Assembly: GCA_003439945.1 (NCBI GenBank)
Contig: QVRM01003983.1
Coordinates: 62,001 to 126,000 of the forward strand
DNA length: 64,000 bases
Source of the DNA: Dermanyssus gallinae
Lineage: Eukaryota > Arthropoda > Arachnida > Mesostigmata > Dermanyssidae
Direction: 5' to 3'
Both the position numbers and the translations under genes were made by a program. How positions within the stretch are numbered: position 1 is the stretch's first letter; every line of letters begins with the position of its first letter. Below are positions 55,865-64,000 of this stretch, piece by piece. The notes under the pieces are model-generated. The model had not been told where the DNA came from, did no database searches, and saw nothing but the letters and a program-made list of their open reading frames with translations.

Positions 55865-55970
55865 TATATTTATATATATATGGGGTATATATATATATAT
55901 ATATATATATGGGGTGTATATATATATATATATATATATATATGGGATATATATATATATATATGGGGTG
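55865..55970. repeat. (TA)n array interrupted by GGGGT motifs
   Basis: TA runs are broken three or four times by ATGGGGT(GT), ATGGGAT and finally ATGGGGTGTCCG, the last leading into the transposon terminus at 55963. It looks as if the terminal GGGGT has been copied into the growing array. Confidence 0.8.
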
Positions 55971-56400
55971 TCCGAATAATCTGCAGGCATCTTCCAAAAG
56001 TTTCCGCGCTCAGAGCTGCCCTCTCCTTTCTCCTCTTGAACAGCTCAGGGTAGAACGGTCAATTCCGAGATGAAGCGTTACTCAACGGAAGAACGCATAG
56101 AGGAACTCTGTACACGGCATGCTGACGAGCTCTTCACGCAATTTGCGTTCCACATAACCGGCCATATGAGAACACCGGAACAATATCCGGAAGCAACCGT
56201 TCGACGATATGCCCAACAACTGAGTTCTCCTAGCACCTCAACCTGGTATATTTTAAGGTCGGATCCAGAGATGTATCTATATAAGATTCATCTGACGCAA
56301 GAACTAAAGAGTGCGGACCATTACGGGCGGCTAAGCTCGCCAATTGGGTTTCCGATATAACTCAGCCAAGGAAGAAGAATCAGGACGCCGAATTCGACGG
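55963..56400 (+). pseudogene. Tc1/mariner-superfamily transposase fragment with left terminus
   Basis: After the terminus GGGGTGTCCGAATAATCT the plus strand has an ATG at 56070 opening MKRYSTEERIEELCTRHADE, the N-terminal helix-turn-helix start ('RYS.EE.........G') known from arthropod transposon proteins of the Tc1/mariner superfamily. The frame then jumps to DPEMYLYKIHLTQELKSADH, YGRLS, matching the 'YPYKIQL.QEL...D...R' block that normally lies about 100 residues further on. So an internal deletion is present, and the DDE catalytic core is missing altogether. The frame ends at 56360. The TA run before the terminus fits TA target choice. Confidence 0.65.
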
Positions 56401-57689
56401 TTTAGTTATTCTTCTACGAATGTGCAGTAACTAACGCTTACCGGGAAACGTCTTTATGTTAGCGCTAGACTCCTACGACGGAGACTCTAGACTCTATACT
56501 TGTGCGTGTTTGCGTAATTAAAGTCTCAGATATTTTGTTGATTATGTCTAGTTGTCTTTTAGCATCCGCGACATGAGGCTTGGGAGGAGTGGTCCATCGG
56601 CCCCGGGAATTTTTAAGATGCGTACATGCATTACAAATGCCTGTATTTGTATGTATGTATTACATACAGAGCGTATCTGGATGTTTGGGTCACATTTGAG
56701 TGGTTCGTCGGTTTTGGTAGCAAAAGAGTAAAGATACCTGTCTGCCAGTTGATTAGGTTCACGCTGCCGTCGCTTCTTTGCAAGTTCCGGCGCGAAAAAC
56801 AAAATTCGTCATTGCATCCAATGGAAAGGGGGCGGTAGTGGCAAATATGTCTTATTTGGGAGTGAGAGTCAAATTACAGATTTCTGTTAGCCCGATGTGA
56901 CTGGCCGGACATAGGTTTACAGAATGTGTGAATGCCAAAAACGAATTATTCGATAGAGAAACTGAACATACCAGTGTGTTCCGAATATTTGGGCTTCGTC
57001 TGGAAGTTATCCAACGTTAACTAGCGAACGAAAATAGTGATAATTAAAACAGTTTTCAAAAAGTGATATCTTTCGCTGCATAATTATTTAAATTTTACGT
57101 TCAATGCGTTAAAATGTTATCATATGCTTGTAGAACAGGGCTGACCTTTGTCTCGATATGTACATATTTACACGCAGATTTAAGGGCATTTATTATTAGA
57201 CAAGCAATTATACATTGATACTTGCGACCATTCGTGTACACGTTACACATGCAGATATGTGTAATACACTATTACATAACATATAGTTGAAGTTGTCTTA
57301 ATTTGTACTGCACCACAAAAATATTCTGCTTACAAGATTCTTTCTAGGGATGGCTTCGAACTTGATATTGAGATTTGATCAAGTCACACTTCTGAGTAAT
57401 TCATACTCTGAACTCTTCCTCTATTAGAGCACATTTTGCAACTTTTAAACAACAATATAAGGTTATAGCACTTAACTGCCCCGATCAACATATTGCAGCG
57501 TTGCACAACTTGCCTGACAAGCTTAATACAGTTAAATATAGAGTTTCGCGTTTTTGGTAACAAATGAGCGTATAGCAACGCCTGCGTAAATAGAACAAAT
57601 ATTTGTTTTCAATTTAATTTTCAAAATTCAGGTTTATTCACGGTACCGCAATTTCACAATGTCTCATTCTTCCGTTGACCCACATGACA
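56401..57689. other. Unassigned AT-rich stretch
   Basis: No motif recognised. Confidence 0.5.
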
Positions 57690-58020
57690 CGTTTTCTTCA
57701 ACTAAATGACGTAACTAGTTTTGACTAGATTTTTTACTCGTTACCCATTTTTTAATTTCACGTTTAAATAATTTGACTGAGGTGAGTACACGAATTTTCT
57801 TGGGAAGTTCGGTCCAGATAGTCTTATGTTCACATACAATAAGAAGGTTTTAATTACGATTGATTTTGCCGTTAGAAAATTTAGCACTATAAATCTCCAG
57901 CGGCGTCTTTGCGTTCGCACCATATAGGCAAAATTTGCCTTAATTTTCTGCCATTTCCTCTAAATGATTCTGATTAGCGACAAATGTACGTTCCAGAACG
58001 ACGGGTTCAACAACTAAGTT
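57690..58020 (-). pseudogene. Weak LINE ORF2 C-terminus
   Basis: Read leftward: LYGANAKTPLEIYSAKFSNG, then TIWTELPKKIRVLTSVKLFK and REIKKWVTSKK. The 'WN.LP..IR...S...FK..LK.WL' pattern is the last block of many CR1/Jockey-like ORF2 proteins. It is only about 80 residues long with a stop, so the call is tentative. Confidence 0.45.
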
Positions 58021-58377
58021 TGGATCTGCGTCACACTACACACAGTGGGAATGGATCCTGAGGGGTATATGTCTCCTTTAGGATTAAAGGGTAGCATCGC
58101 TGAATGGGCCAGCAACAACAGTGAACTCCCATTGTAGATGGCAAAAAAAACCTTTGGCAGTATGCATACATTAAATGTATTTGCCAATCAGTTTTTACGC
58201 TCATCGAGAGCGCAATCGACAATTTCATGCAATGCAAAGTATACTTATACTCAGCCCAAGCGTGCTGATATGAAACCACTGTCACTTGCCTAAATAAGCT
58301 AAGCAATTTCAGTAAAGTTCATTTAATGTATGTACTTAATTAGAAGATAGATAATAGAACGCTAAGCGCAACAATGG

Positions 58378-58385
58378 ATTTGTTG
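58378..58385. repeat. Target-site duplication of the solo R1 3' end, left (ATTTGTTG)
   Basis: ATTTGTTG also occurs at 58686-58693. Confidence 0.8.
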
Positions 58386-58685
58386 CAGCCGGGCTCTCAT
58401 GATCTCGACGCACCCTCACAGGACGGTTTACAAAATGGCAGTAAACCCCAATCTAATCGCAGATAGACATGCAAGATGAAAGTGAGGAATAGAGCTGAGC
58501 AGAGGAGAACGGCAGAGACGCCTCTCCCACGGCTTCGAAGTAATGCCAAAGTAGCACCGAGCCTGGGGGGGAGGGCGTGGGGAGAAATACGGGCTTAGTG
58601 GGTTTGCGAGTTCCACACTAGTCACGCAGGCTGCTAGTGGCGCATGTGCATCATGCATTCCCAAAACTTTCCAGATAAAAAATAT
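58386..58685 (+). mobile_element. Solo 3' end of an R1-clade LINE (300 bp)
   Basis: This is the same 3' UTR as at 13504-13781: shared landmarks are CTCGACGCACCCTCACAGGA, GAGACGCCTCTCCCACGGCT, CACACTAGTCACGCAGGCTG and GCGCATGTGCATCATGCATT. It ends CCAGATAAAAAATAT. The perfect 8-bp flanking duplication shows a complete, strongly 5'-truncated insertion rather than a deletion relic. No protein is encoded. Confidence 0.9.
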
Positions 58686-58693
58686 ATTTGTTG
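58686..58693. repeat. Target-site duplication of the solo R1 3' end, right
   Basis: Repeats 58378-58385 exactly. Confidence 0.8.
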
Positions 58694-59837
58694 TTTCCCG
58701 TTCTTGTGTTTCGGAGCTTGAATTTATAGATCGAGCCTCATGTAGAGAAACATTCTGTCCTAATATCTGGCTCAACCAGCAGCTGCAAAAATAAGATTTT
58801 CCACTCGTGTGAGCCAAGGCTGCAACCTAGTAAAATAAGTGCGGTCATGATGACGCAACTGTAGAAAAAGAAACACTGTTACTGCCTATGATGTAGCAAA
58901 CAGCAACTCCGAACTGCGGTTTTCAATATTAGAAATCAGGCATACCGAACTAGATTTAAATTGCGCTGATATGACAGCCGTGCCGCCGGTTGCAAACTTC
59001 ATGCCAGCCCCCACGTATCGCACGTGTTAGAAGCAGACGTATATTTCAAAACGAACGGATTACATTATGCGTGGCGCTACTTTACGGCATCCACGGAGAG
59101 AGAAAACCTGTTGTTTCGCATCTTCTATTAATATCGAAACTTAAAGGTTGTTCTATTAGATATATTTGTACTAAAAGGGTAGCTTTTATTTTTTATTTTT
59201 TTTTGCTTTTATTTGACAATAGTATATACATATTAATCCACCGGCAGTAAGAGAGCTGCTATTAGTATATGGATAAGCTTGATAGTATGATGTCGATATA
59301 TGCCAAGTCTATGCATACAAAACCGGATTTTTTGAGCAAAAACAAATGTCTCTGATTCTATAACGGGGTAATAAAATATTTTATTTAAAGTAACGGCATA
59401 CACTGTGCTAATCTTTCGGGCAACTTGCGAATTTTCTACCAGAAGATGTCCGTATCTTTAGAGGCAAATCAAATATTTACCCACTTTCGGACGTTTGTGT
59501 ACAAATATTTTTTCTGCTTATAATCGGATGGAATCAAATCTGGTGAATTACTGGGGTGGGAAAGGGGTTTCCACTGAAAGTGCTTAATAAGGTTTTCACC
59601 GACTCCGCTTTGTGTTATGACGCGTTAGGTTTCACCAGTTTCTACCCACCACAGAGCATTATTTTGGAGGACACTTGAAAACGGTTAATTAAAGTCAAAT
59701 AATTAAGTGCACAACATTGAAGACCCATTGTACCCATTCTAAAAGTTTAAAAACCCCTCGCCGGTAGCGCCAAGTATTAGAACGTATCGGATCACCGGGT
59801 TGAATGCATTGCAGTCTACACAGACAGTTACTCTCAC
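58694..59837. other. Unassigned AT-rich stretch
   Basis: No motif recognised. Confidence 0.5.
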
Positions 59838-60053
59838 ATGATGAGAGGCGAAATTGTCTGCAAAAAGGGGCATTTACTAAGACGTATACGAGTTTTGTGT
59901 TATTTAATTGCCGCGGCTGCGATAGTGGCCTATTGTGTTATATATGTGGCTAGCTACAGCAAAAGGATATCTGCGAGTCATGACAATAGCGCCACAAATT
60001 TGAAGAAAGTAGAAATTTATGCCAAAGCTATACGAGAAGCCAAGCATTTTTAA
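59838..60053 (+). CDS. Possible small single-pass membrane protein (71 residues)
   Basis: A plus-strand frame begins with two consecutive ATG codons. Residues 9-18 are strongly basic (CKKGHLLRRIR), followed by a 21-23-residue hydrophobic segment (VLCYLIAAAAIVAYCVIYVA), then polar sequence SYSKRISASHDNSATNLKK and a stop. Basic residues before the membrane segment predict a type II (N-in) anchor, as in Golgi enzymes. It lies in a transposon-free 2-kb stretch. Nothing else supports it: no promoter, splice signals or homologue that I can name, and a 71-residue frame can occur by chance. It could also be the first exon of a larger membrane protein gene. Confidence 0.25.
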   Translation: MMRGEIVCKKGHLLRRIRVLCYLIAAAAIVAYCVIYVASYSKRISASHDNSATNLKKVEIYAKAIREAKHF

Positions 60054-60880
60054 GCTTCTGCGGTCAAACTACTTAAGCAGAGCGAACGTGAAGAAATAAT
60101 CAATGATAGTAGGAAATATATTAGAAATGCAATGGGTTGATTTCTTTTCTAGAACAAAACAATTAATACGTTTTTAACTGCCGTTAGTAACGCCATGATG
60201 ATAATGAGATACTAATGGAACGACAATAAGTCTAGCTTTAAGTGCTAGAGCGACACGTCCTATTATCAGCCCTATACGCTCGTATATGCATTGTTCAGTG
60301 AAAAAACAAATCGAACTACGAATTTTGAGAAATGGATACCAAGGCTCAAAGAGCCGTCCAACTCCGTAGTGTTGTTCTTTGAATAGTTGGGCCGCGTACC
60401 GTAAGGCTAAGACTGCATATCATACATGTTAGGTCCTGCAGAATTGCTGCACGTTTACAACTGACCAGAGTTCTAGCGGCATTTCAGGAGCTCATGACTG
60501 CTATGCGCGCGGATTGAAATAATATCTCACAGAAGTTCATTGATAAGTTAATTGGATTAATGCTAAGCCGTATGACGGTCGGAATTAGGACACGCGCAGG
60601 TAATACACATTCGAAGCTGCGGTAAAAAACGAAAACAGGAGATGGGCGAAGCCTCCGAGGTGCAAGGAGCCACAGAAGCAATGATAAGGGGTAGTAAGGA
60701 GATCCCTTAACATGGAGAAAAATCTTGTAACAATATTTGTGCGAAACACCAAGGAAGGACTATAACACGCGCATTAAAAGTTCTCGAAAATAGCCCGATA
60801 ACGCTCGAAAATAAAAACAGATGCCAACTAAAAACGACAATGGTAATGATGTGAATATGCTACGAAGCGAGGCTGAACGA
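60054..60880. other. Unassigned stretch
   Basis: No motif recognised. The last part is purine-rich on the plus strand and may lead into the R1 ORF1 that follows. Confidence 0.45.
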
Positions 60881-61750
60881 TAAAGAAACACAACAGACTG
60901 CTGAAGCAGCAAGTGTCAGAAAAAAGCAAACAACTTCATGAGCACATCAAGCCGCTCGAAGAAGAGCTTAAGCAAACGCGCACACTGGAGAAAACCAAGC
61001 AAGCTAAAGAGCTACAAGAGTGTCGGAAAATACTGTAGAACCTACAAGATGCGAACAGGTGAAAACAGAGTTGGTTAAAGAATGGTCGCAGAAGGCCCAT
61101 GAGAAGACGCGGCCAGTCAAAACTAGCAGTACAGAATACCAAAGGGTGAGATGACTCCTTCAGGCTCAAGATGCCAATGATGCGGACGTATAAGACGGCT
61201 AACTCAACTATTTGCAAGAGCTAATTAGAAGCCGGCCGAAACGGCGTGGATGATAAAAACCCGCCATGTCGAGATGAATTTGGGAGAAGTCAGGACTCAT
61301 TAATGAGTTAATAGGCAGCTCGAGAACCCTGATAGCGGGCACGGTAAGCGCAGAAGAACACTCTGAAGTCACGCTTGAAGTGATCGAAAAAAATTAATCA
61401 GACACTGGCTGACGACTGGAAAGCTGAAGAAGCCAAGAGAAAGAAAGCCCTCTACCATATCAGAAAAGGTAAATGCAGACTAAAGACAGTACAAACTAGC
61501 GTTAAGGTTGAGAAACATCGTCCACTTACGGGAGGGTGGGATAAAGGTGGCCACAACCGCCATATTGAAAAGCAATAAAAAAAAAGACCGCATTTGATGT
61601 CAAAGAGACCCAACAAACCACCAGGATCGCAAGAGAAACTCGAGAAACCCCAAGCAAAAGGTTGCATCCACCCAACAGCAAAAATAAAATTGTAACGAGG
61701 ACACACGGCTACCAGCCAAATACCAACGGAAGCCCTTATTAAAATCGCCG
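60881..61750 (+). pseudogene. R1-clade LINE ORF1 relic (coiled coil)
   Basis: From 60901 one frame reads LKQQVSEKSKQLHEHIKPLE, EELKQTRTLEKTKQAKELQE and CRKIL, a clear heptad-type coiled coil like the start of the R1 ORF1 at 6276-5968. After a stop, frames change often (VKTELVKEWSQKAHEKTRPV; TVSAEEHSEVTLEVIEKN). No zinc knuckle could be found before the endonuclease of the next part. A 260-residue minus-strand frame (61452-62234) overlaps but is an antisense shadow. Confidence 0.55.
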
Positions 61751-62500
61751 TAGCCAACGCCAGCCAAGTAGAGGACGATGCGCACCGCACGCCGATGCCG
61801 GAGGGTTCATGCTGTACAACAAGAGCAGGAAGAAAATAATCTTTCAGGGATGATGTTTCAGGGAAATGTGGATGGGCGCTGTGGTCCAACCCACAGTACC
61901 CGTTAAGGCGCAACGATCCGGGAAGGGCTGGACATGGGCAGAACTTAATCGAAAACCGACAATGTTCATCTGCTACATATCGCCAAACCCGCGACGGCAG
62001 GAATTTGATTTCCTCGCGGAGGAGATCAGGCAATGTGCGGAAGAAAAAAGAAAAGCCATCCTTAATAGAAACTACTATAAGCGGCTGCATGGGGAAGCCG
62101 ACGTTCGAACGGCAGAGGTCGGAAAATGTTAGAATGGCTTGCTCAAATGGACATGACCCTCTCCAATGACGGTTTCGACCCACGTTTGAACGAAGAGACC
62201 AGTCTTCGTTTATCCATCTAACAGTCAGCAGCAAGAATGGGTACGAAAATAGGGGTAAGAAAAATACTTGTTAAGCGACCGTAAATATATATAGTGAACG
62301 AGTACGAAGGGAACTTGAGAAATATATCAGAGAAAATGGATTCCGATAAATTTGGTGAGGGGGTGAAACGCTCCTCAGGGACAAAGCCGTGTGACGTTAC
62401 AAATTTACTGCGGGAAGCGTGTGATGCGTCATCTAACTATAGACCGGTCGGGACCCGTTGCAATCCACCGCCTAAATACTGCTAGACAACAGCCTCACCT
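61751..62500 (+). pseudogene. R1-clade LINE ORF2: decayed endonuclease and linker
   Basis: The plus strand reads WTWAELNRKPTMFICYISPN, RRQEFDFLAEEIRQCAEEKR and KAILNRNYYKRLHGEADVRT, corresponding to the R1 endonuclease stretch 'VYVSPN...EFE.FLDEL..CV', with the GDFNA box replaced by NRNYY. After a frameshift it gives EWLAQMDMTLSNDGFDPRLN. 62294-62440 (YEGNLRNISEKMDSDKFGEG) matches the linker before the RT. The RT itself is absent: the sequence goes straight to the C-terminal domain at 62510. Confidence 0.65.
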
Positions 62501-62509
62501 CGCACATTT

Positions 62510-62910
62510 CAACTTATGCAAGTTATGACGGGGCACGGGCGCTTCCAGAAGTGCCTGCACAGGATAGACAAGGCTCCGAACCCTGCGTGCGTCATGCGCA
62601 GGATCGGCGAAGTGGATGATGTCACTCACACCGTCGTCCTCCACAAGAAGACGCACCTATTTTATCATCATATTTATTTCACTCATATTGAGTATGCATA
62701 TAATATAAACAATTATACAGATTATACAATCAGCTGCTCACGGCATGTTACTCGAGAGAGGCAGTGCATCCTCGGAGTCCTCGGAGACGGCGATGACGGA
62801 TCTAGTCGCTGCCATGATTGACGACGAGCGCAGGTGGGACCCTGAAGTGAATCTGGTAGAGAGCGCTCTGAAAAGAAAGAACGATACGCAACATGCGCGC
62901 TGACAGCGCC
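62510..62910 (+). pseudogene. R1-clade LINE ORF2 C-terminus, interrupted by repeat X
   Basis: TFQLMQVMTGHGRFQKCLHR and APNPACVMRRIGEVDDVTHT are the C-terminal 'TGHG.F..YL.RI' and zinc-knuckle region (second Cys changed to Arg: CVMRR). After the insertion at about 62655-62775 the sequence resumes in another frame with TAMTDLVAAMIDDERRWDPE and VNLVESALKRKN, the R1 end block. The RT is missing upstream, as in the relic at 54660-55235. Confidence 0.75.
62655..62775. repeat. Unknown dispersed repeat X, copy 3 (partial)
   Basis: Matches the start of copies 1 and 2: TCATCATATTTATTTCACT versus TCATCACATTTATTTTACT (29474), TATGCATAT, ATCAGCTGCTC and CTCGAGAGAGGCA. It interrupts an R1 C-terminal frame. 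Confidence 0.65.
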
Positions 62911-63277
62911 TGGCAAGGAGCGCCGGCCCGGACGTTAGAGAGAAAAGTACGGAAACAAATACGGAGAACAAAATACACAGAAGAACCGCAATTTTTCATC
63001 GAAGTAAAGGGCAAGCTCTTTCCTTAAAAAAAATTTACATATATATATATGAGAGACGGTAAAAATACCTACCAATTTCCGTAGTCAGCAAAGTTGTCAA
63101 GGACGTTCTACTTTTAATACTGTATGATTGCTTTGAAAAATAGGACAGGAAGCCATTAAGATTTATGACACAATAGTGCTATTTGTGAACTGATTGCCTG
63201 CTTGTTGCAATACTGGCGAATATAGTAACCTAAGGATTTGTTTTAGAATAATAGGACATACCAATTGTAAGTATATA
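62911..63277. other. Unassigned stretch
   Basis: Possibly the R1 3' UTR; contains a short TA run at 63039-63049. No motif. Confidence 0.45.
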
Positions 63278-64000
63278 TTAGGTAAGTCAGAAAGTTCGTC
63301 GGCTTTCTGGGACCACATTTTTGAAATTCCCGCGCTCTGCAGCAGGGCCGCCTGAGAGTGCGGCTGGGTGTTTACATTCAGGAGCAGACCCGTGGCGGCG
63401 CGACGGTATACCGGTTCCAACTTTACCGTTTCGTTTGCGGAATTGGCAGCTGTTTGCAATGGAGGACAAAAATACGCATTTTCGACACATTATGTTGTTC
63501 TCCTACTGTGAAGGCATAAGTGCAGCGCAAACAACCCGGAGGATATGTGCAGTCTACGGCGAAAACGCAGTACATAAATCCACAGTCGAAAAGCGATTCG
63601 CCCGTTTCAAAGCTGGAAACTTCAATCTCGAAGATGAACCGAGGTCAGGACAACCCAATGTTGTGGAGACCGACGAAGTCATAAGCCTGGTTACTTCAAA
63701 CCCAGGTTTGACCATAAAAGAAATTGAAGATGTAACGGGAGTCTCCCACGGAACCGTTTGGAATCGCCTCCATGATGCAGGTTTCTCGTGCAAGCGGAAT
63801 ATCTGGCTACCACACGACCTCAATGATAGGCAGCTTGAAGGGCGAGTCGATACCTTTCACGCACTCCTCCGGAAGAACTCGAATGAGCCATTTCTGAGGA
63901 GATTGATAACCGGCGATGAAAATGGATACTCTACAGAAACGTAACACAGAAAAGAAGTTGGGTCCCCAGAGGTTCTCAGGCCGCAGCTATCCCTAAACCC
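63278..64000 (+). mobile_element. Mariner transposon, left end; continues past the window
   Basis: The terminal sequence TTAGGTAAGTCAGAAAGTTC follows a TATATA stretch (TA target), as expected for a mariner. About 180 bp of untranslated sequence lead to the transposase at 63459. The right terminal repeat lies outside the window. The terminal repeat and protein suggest the mellifera/irritans-type mariners, recognised from memory. Confidence 0.88.
63459..64000 (+). pseudogene. Mariner transposase, N-terminal half, one frameshift
   Basis: ATG at 63459 opens MEDKNTHFRHIMLFSYCEGI. Residues 1-110 carry the paired helix-turn-helix region: RRICAVYGENAVHKSTVEKR, FNLEDEPRSGQPNVVETDEV, then VTGVSHGTVWNRLHDAGF. 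WLPHDL at residues 116-121 is the mariner WVPHEL box. TGDEN at 151-155 has the first catalytic Asp (D153). Near 63930 a one-base indel moves the frame: the next block, YRNVTQKRSWVPRGSQAAAI, continues in the neighbouring frame to the window end. The expected length is about 345 residues, so about half is visible. An in-frame start further upstream (63321) is not needed and lies in the untranslated part. It is dead unless the frameshift is a sequencing error, but much younger than the relic at 25240-26090. Confidence 0.92.

Noticed and set aside
11555..55970. TA runs considered as replication origins or CRISPR-like arrays
   Set aside because: They are simple dinucleotide microsatellites; no spaced repeat units are present.
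61452..62234. Long minus-strand open frame of 260 residues, one of the longest in the window
   Set aside because: It is antisense to R1 ORF1 and endonuclease relics on the plus strand, and its translation shows no domain, only Cys/Phe/Leu-rich sequence typical of antisense frames.

Overview
This is a eukaryotic nuclear window dominated by transposable elements, almost certainly from an arthropod. A mite, tick or other chelicerate is my best guess, from the density of R1-clade and CR1/Jockey-like non-LTR retrotransposons, mariners and TA microsatellites; this is inference, because no host marker gene is visible. I see no rRNA, convincing tRNA, CRISPR array or operon. Most open frames are relics of retroelement proteins broken by stops and frameshifts.

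Layout. 1-7230: an R1-clade element on the minus strand (ORF1 about 6300-5047, ORF2 from 5047 leftward, C-terminus near 322) is split by a plus-strand LINE ('family B', 968-2689) with a 7-bp target-site duplication; a second family-B 3' end (minus) lies at 6747-7230 and a 'family A' reverse transcriptase piece (minus) at 1-330. 7990-10330: decayed plus-strand LINE ('family C'). 11685-14985: a family-B relative (minus), family A copy 2 (plus), a 5'-truncated R1 copy with 14-bp target duplications (13099-13781), and 'family E' copy 1 (plus). 15080-15660: minus-strand RT relic. 17000-23575: very decayed R1-clade element (plus), interrupted by a compact LTR retrotransposon (19910-21709).

24600-26940: LINE tail, mariner relic and an inverted-repeat element. 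28140-28640: R1 C-terminus (minus). 29480-30790: unknown repeat in two tandem copies, with a third piece at 62655-62775. 31539-32449 and 41576-42060: minus-strand relics of a retroelement whose C-terminal domain resembles a restriction-like endonuclease. 36140-41340: nearly full-length CR1-like LINE with ORF1 and ORF2 ('family D'). 43560-46250: family E copy 2 (minus).

47030-51450 differs from the rest: rich in CpG, GAGA tracts and CAG/CTG/CAA triplets, without transposons, ending in a short exon that encodes a signal peptide followed by a GTGAGT donor in phase 1. I read it as the promoter, 5' UTR and first coding exon of a host secreted or membrane protein gene on the plus strand; the rest of the window would then lie in or beyond its first intron. 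54670-62900 holds more R1 relics, two of which lack the RT region, a Tc1/mariner-type transposase piece, a 300-bp solo R1 3' end with 8-bp target duplications, and a possible small membrane protein (59838-60053). A mariner with its left terminal repeat starts at 63278 and runs off the window.

The most notable items are the 1800-bp LTR element (identical 287-bp LTRs, 5-bp target duplication, tRNA-Ser-like primer site, polypurine tract, Gag zinc knuckle but no Pol), the preserved TAATG stop-start overlap in an R1-clade element, the signal-peptide exon, and a recurrent pattern of short local inverted or direct copies (about 11-26 bp) that looks like templated repair.
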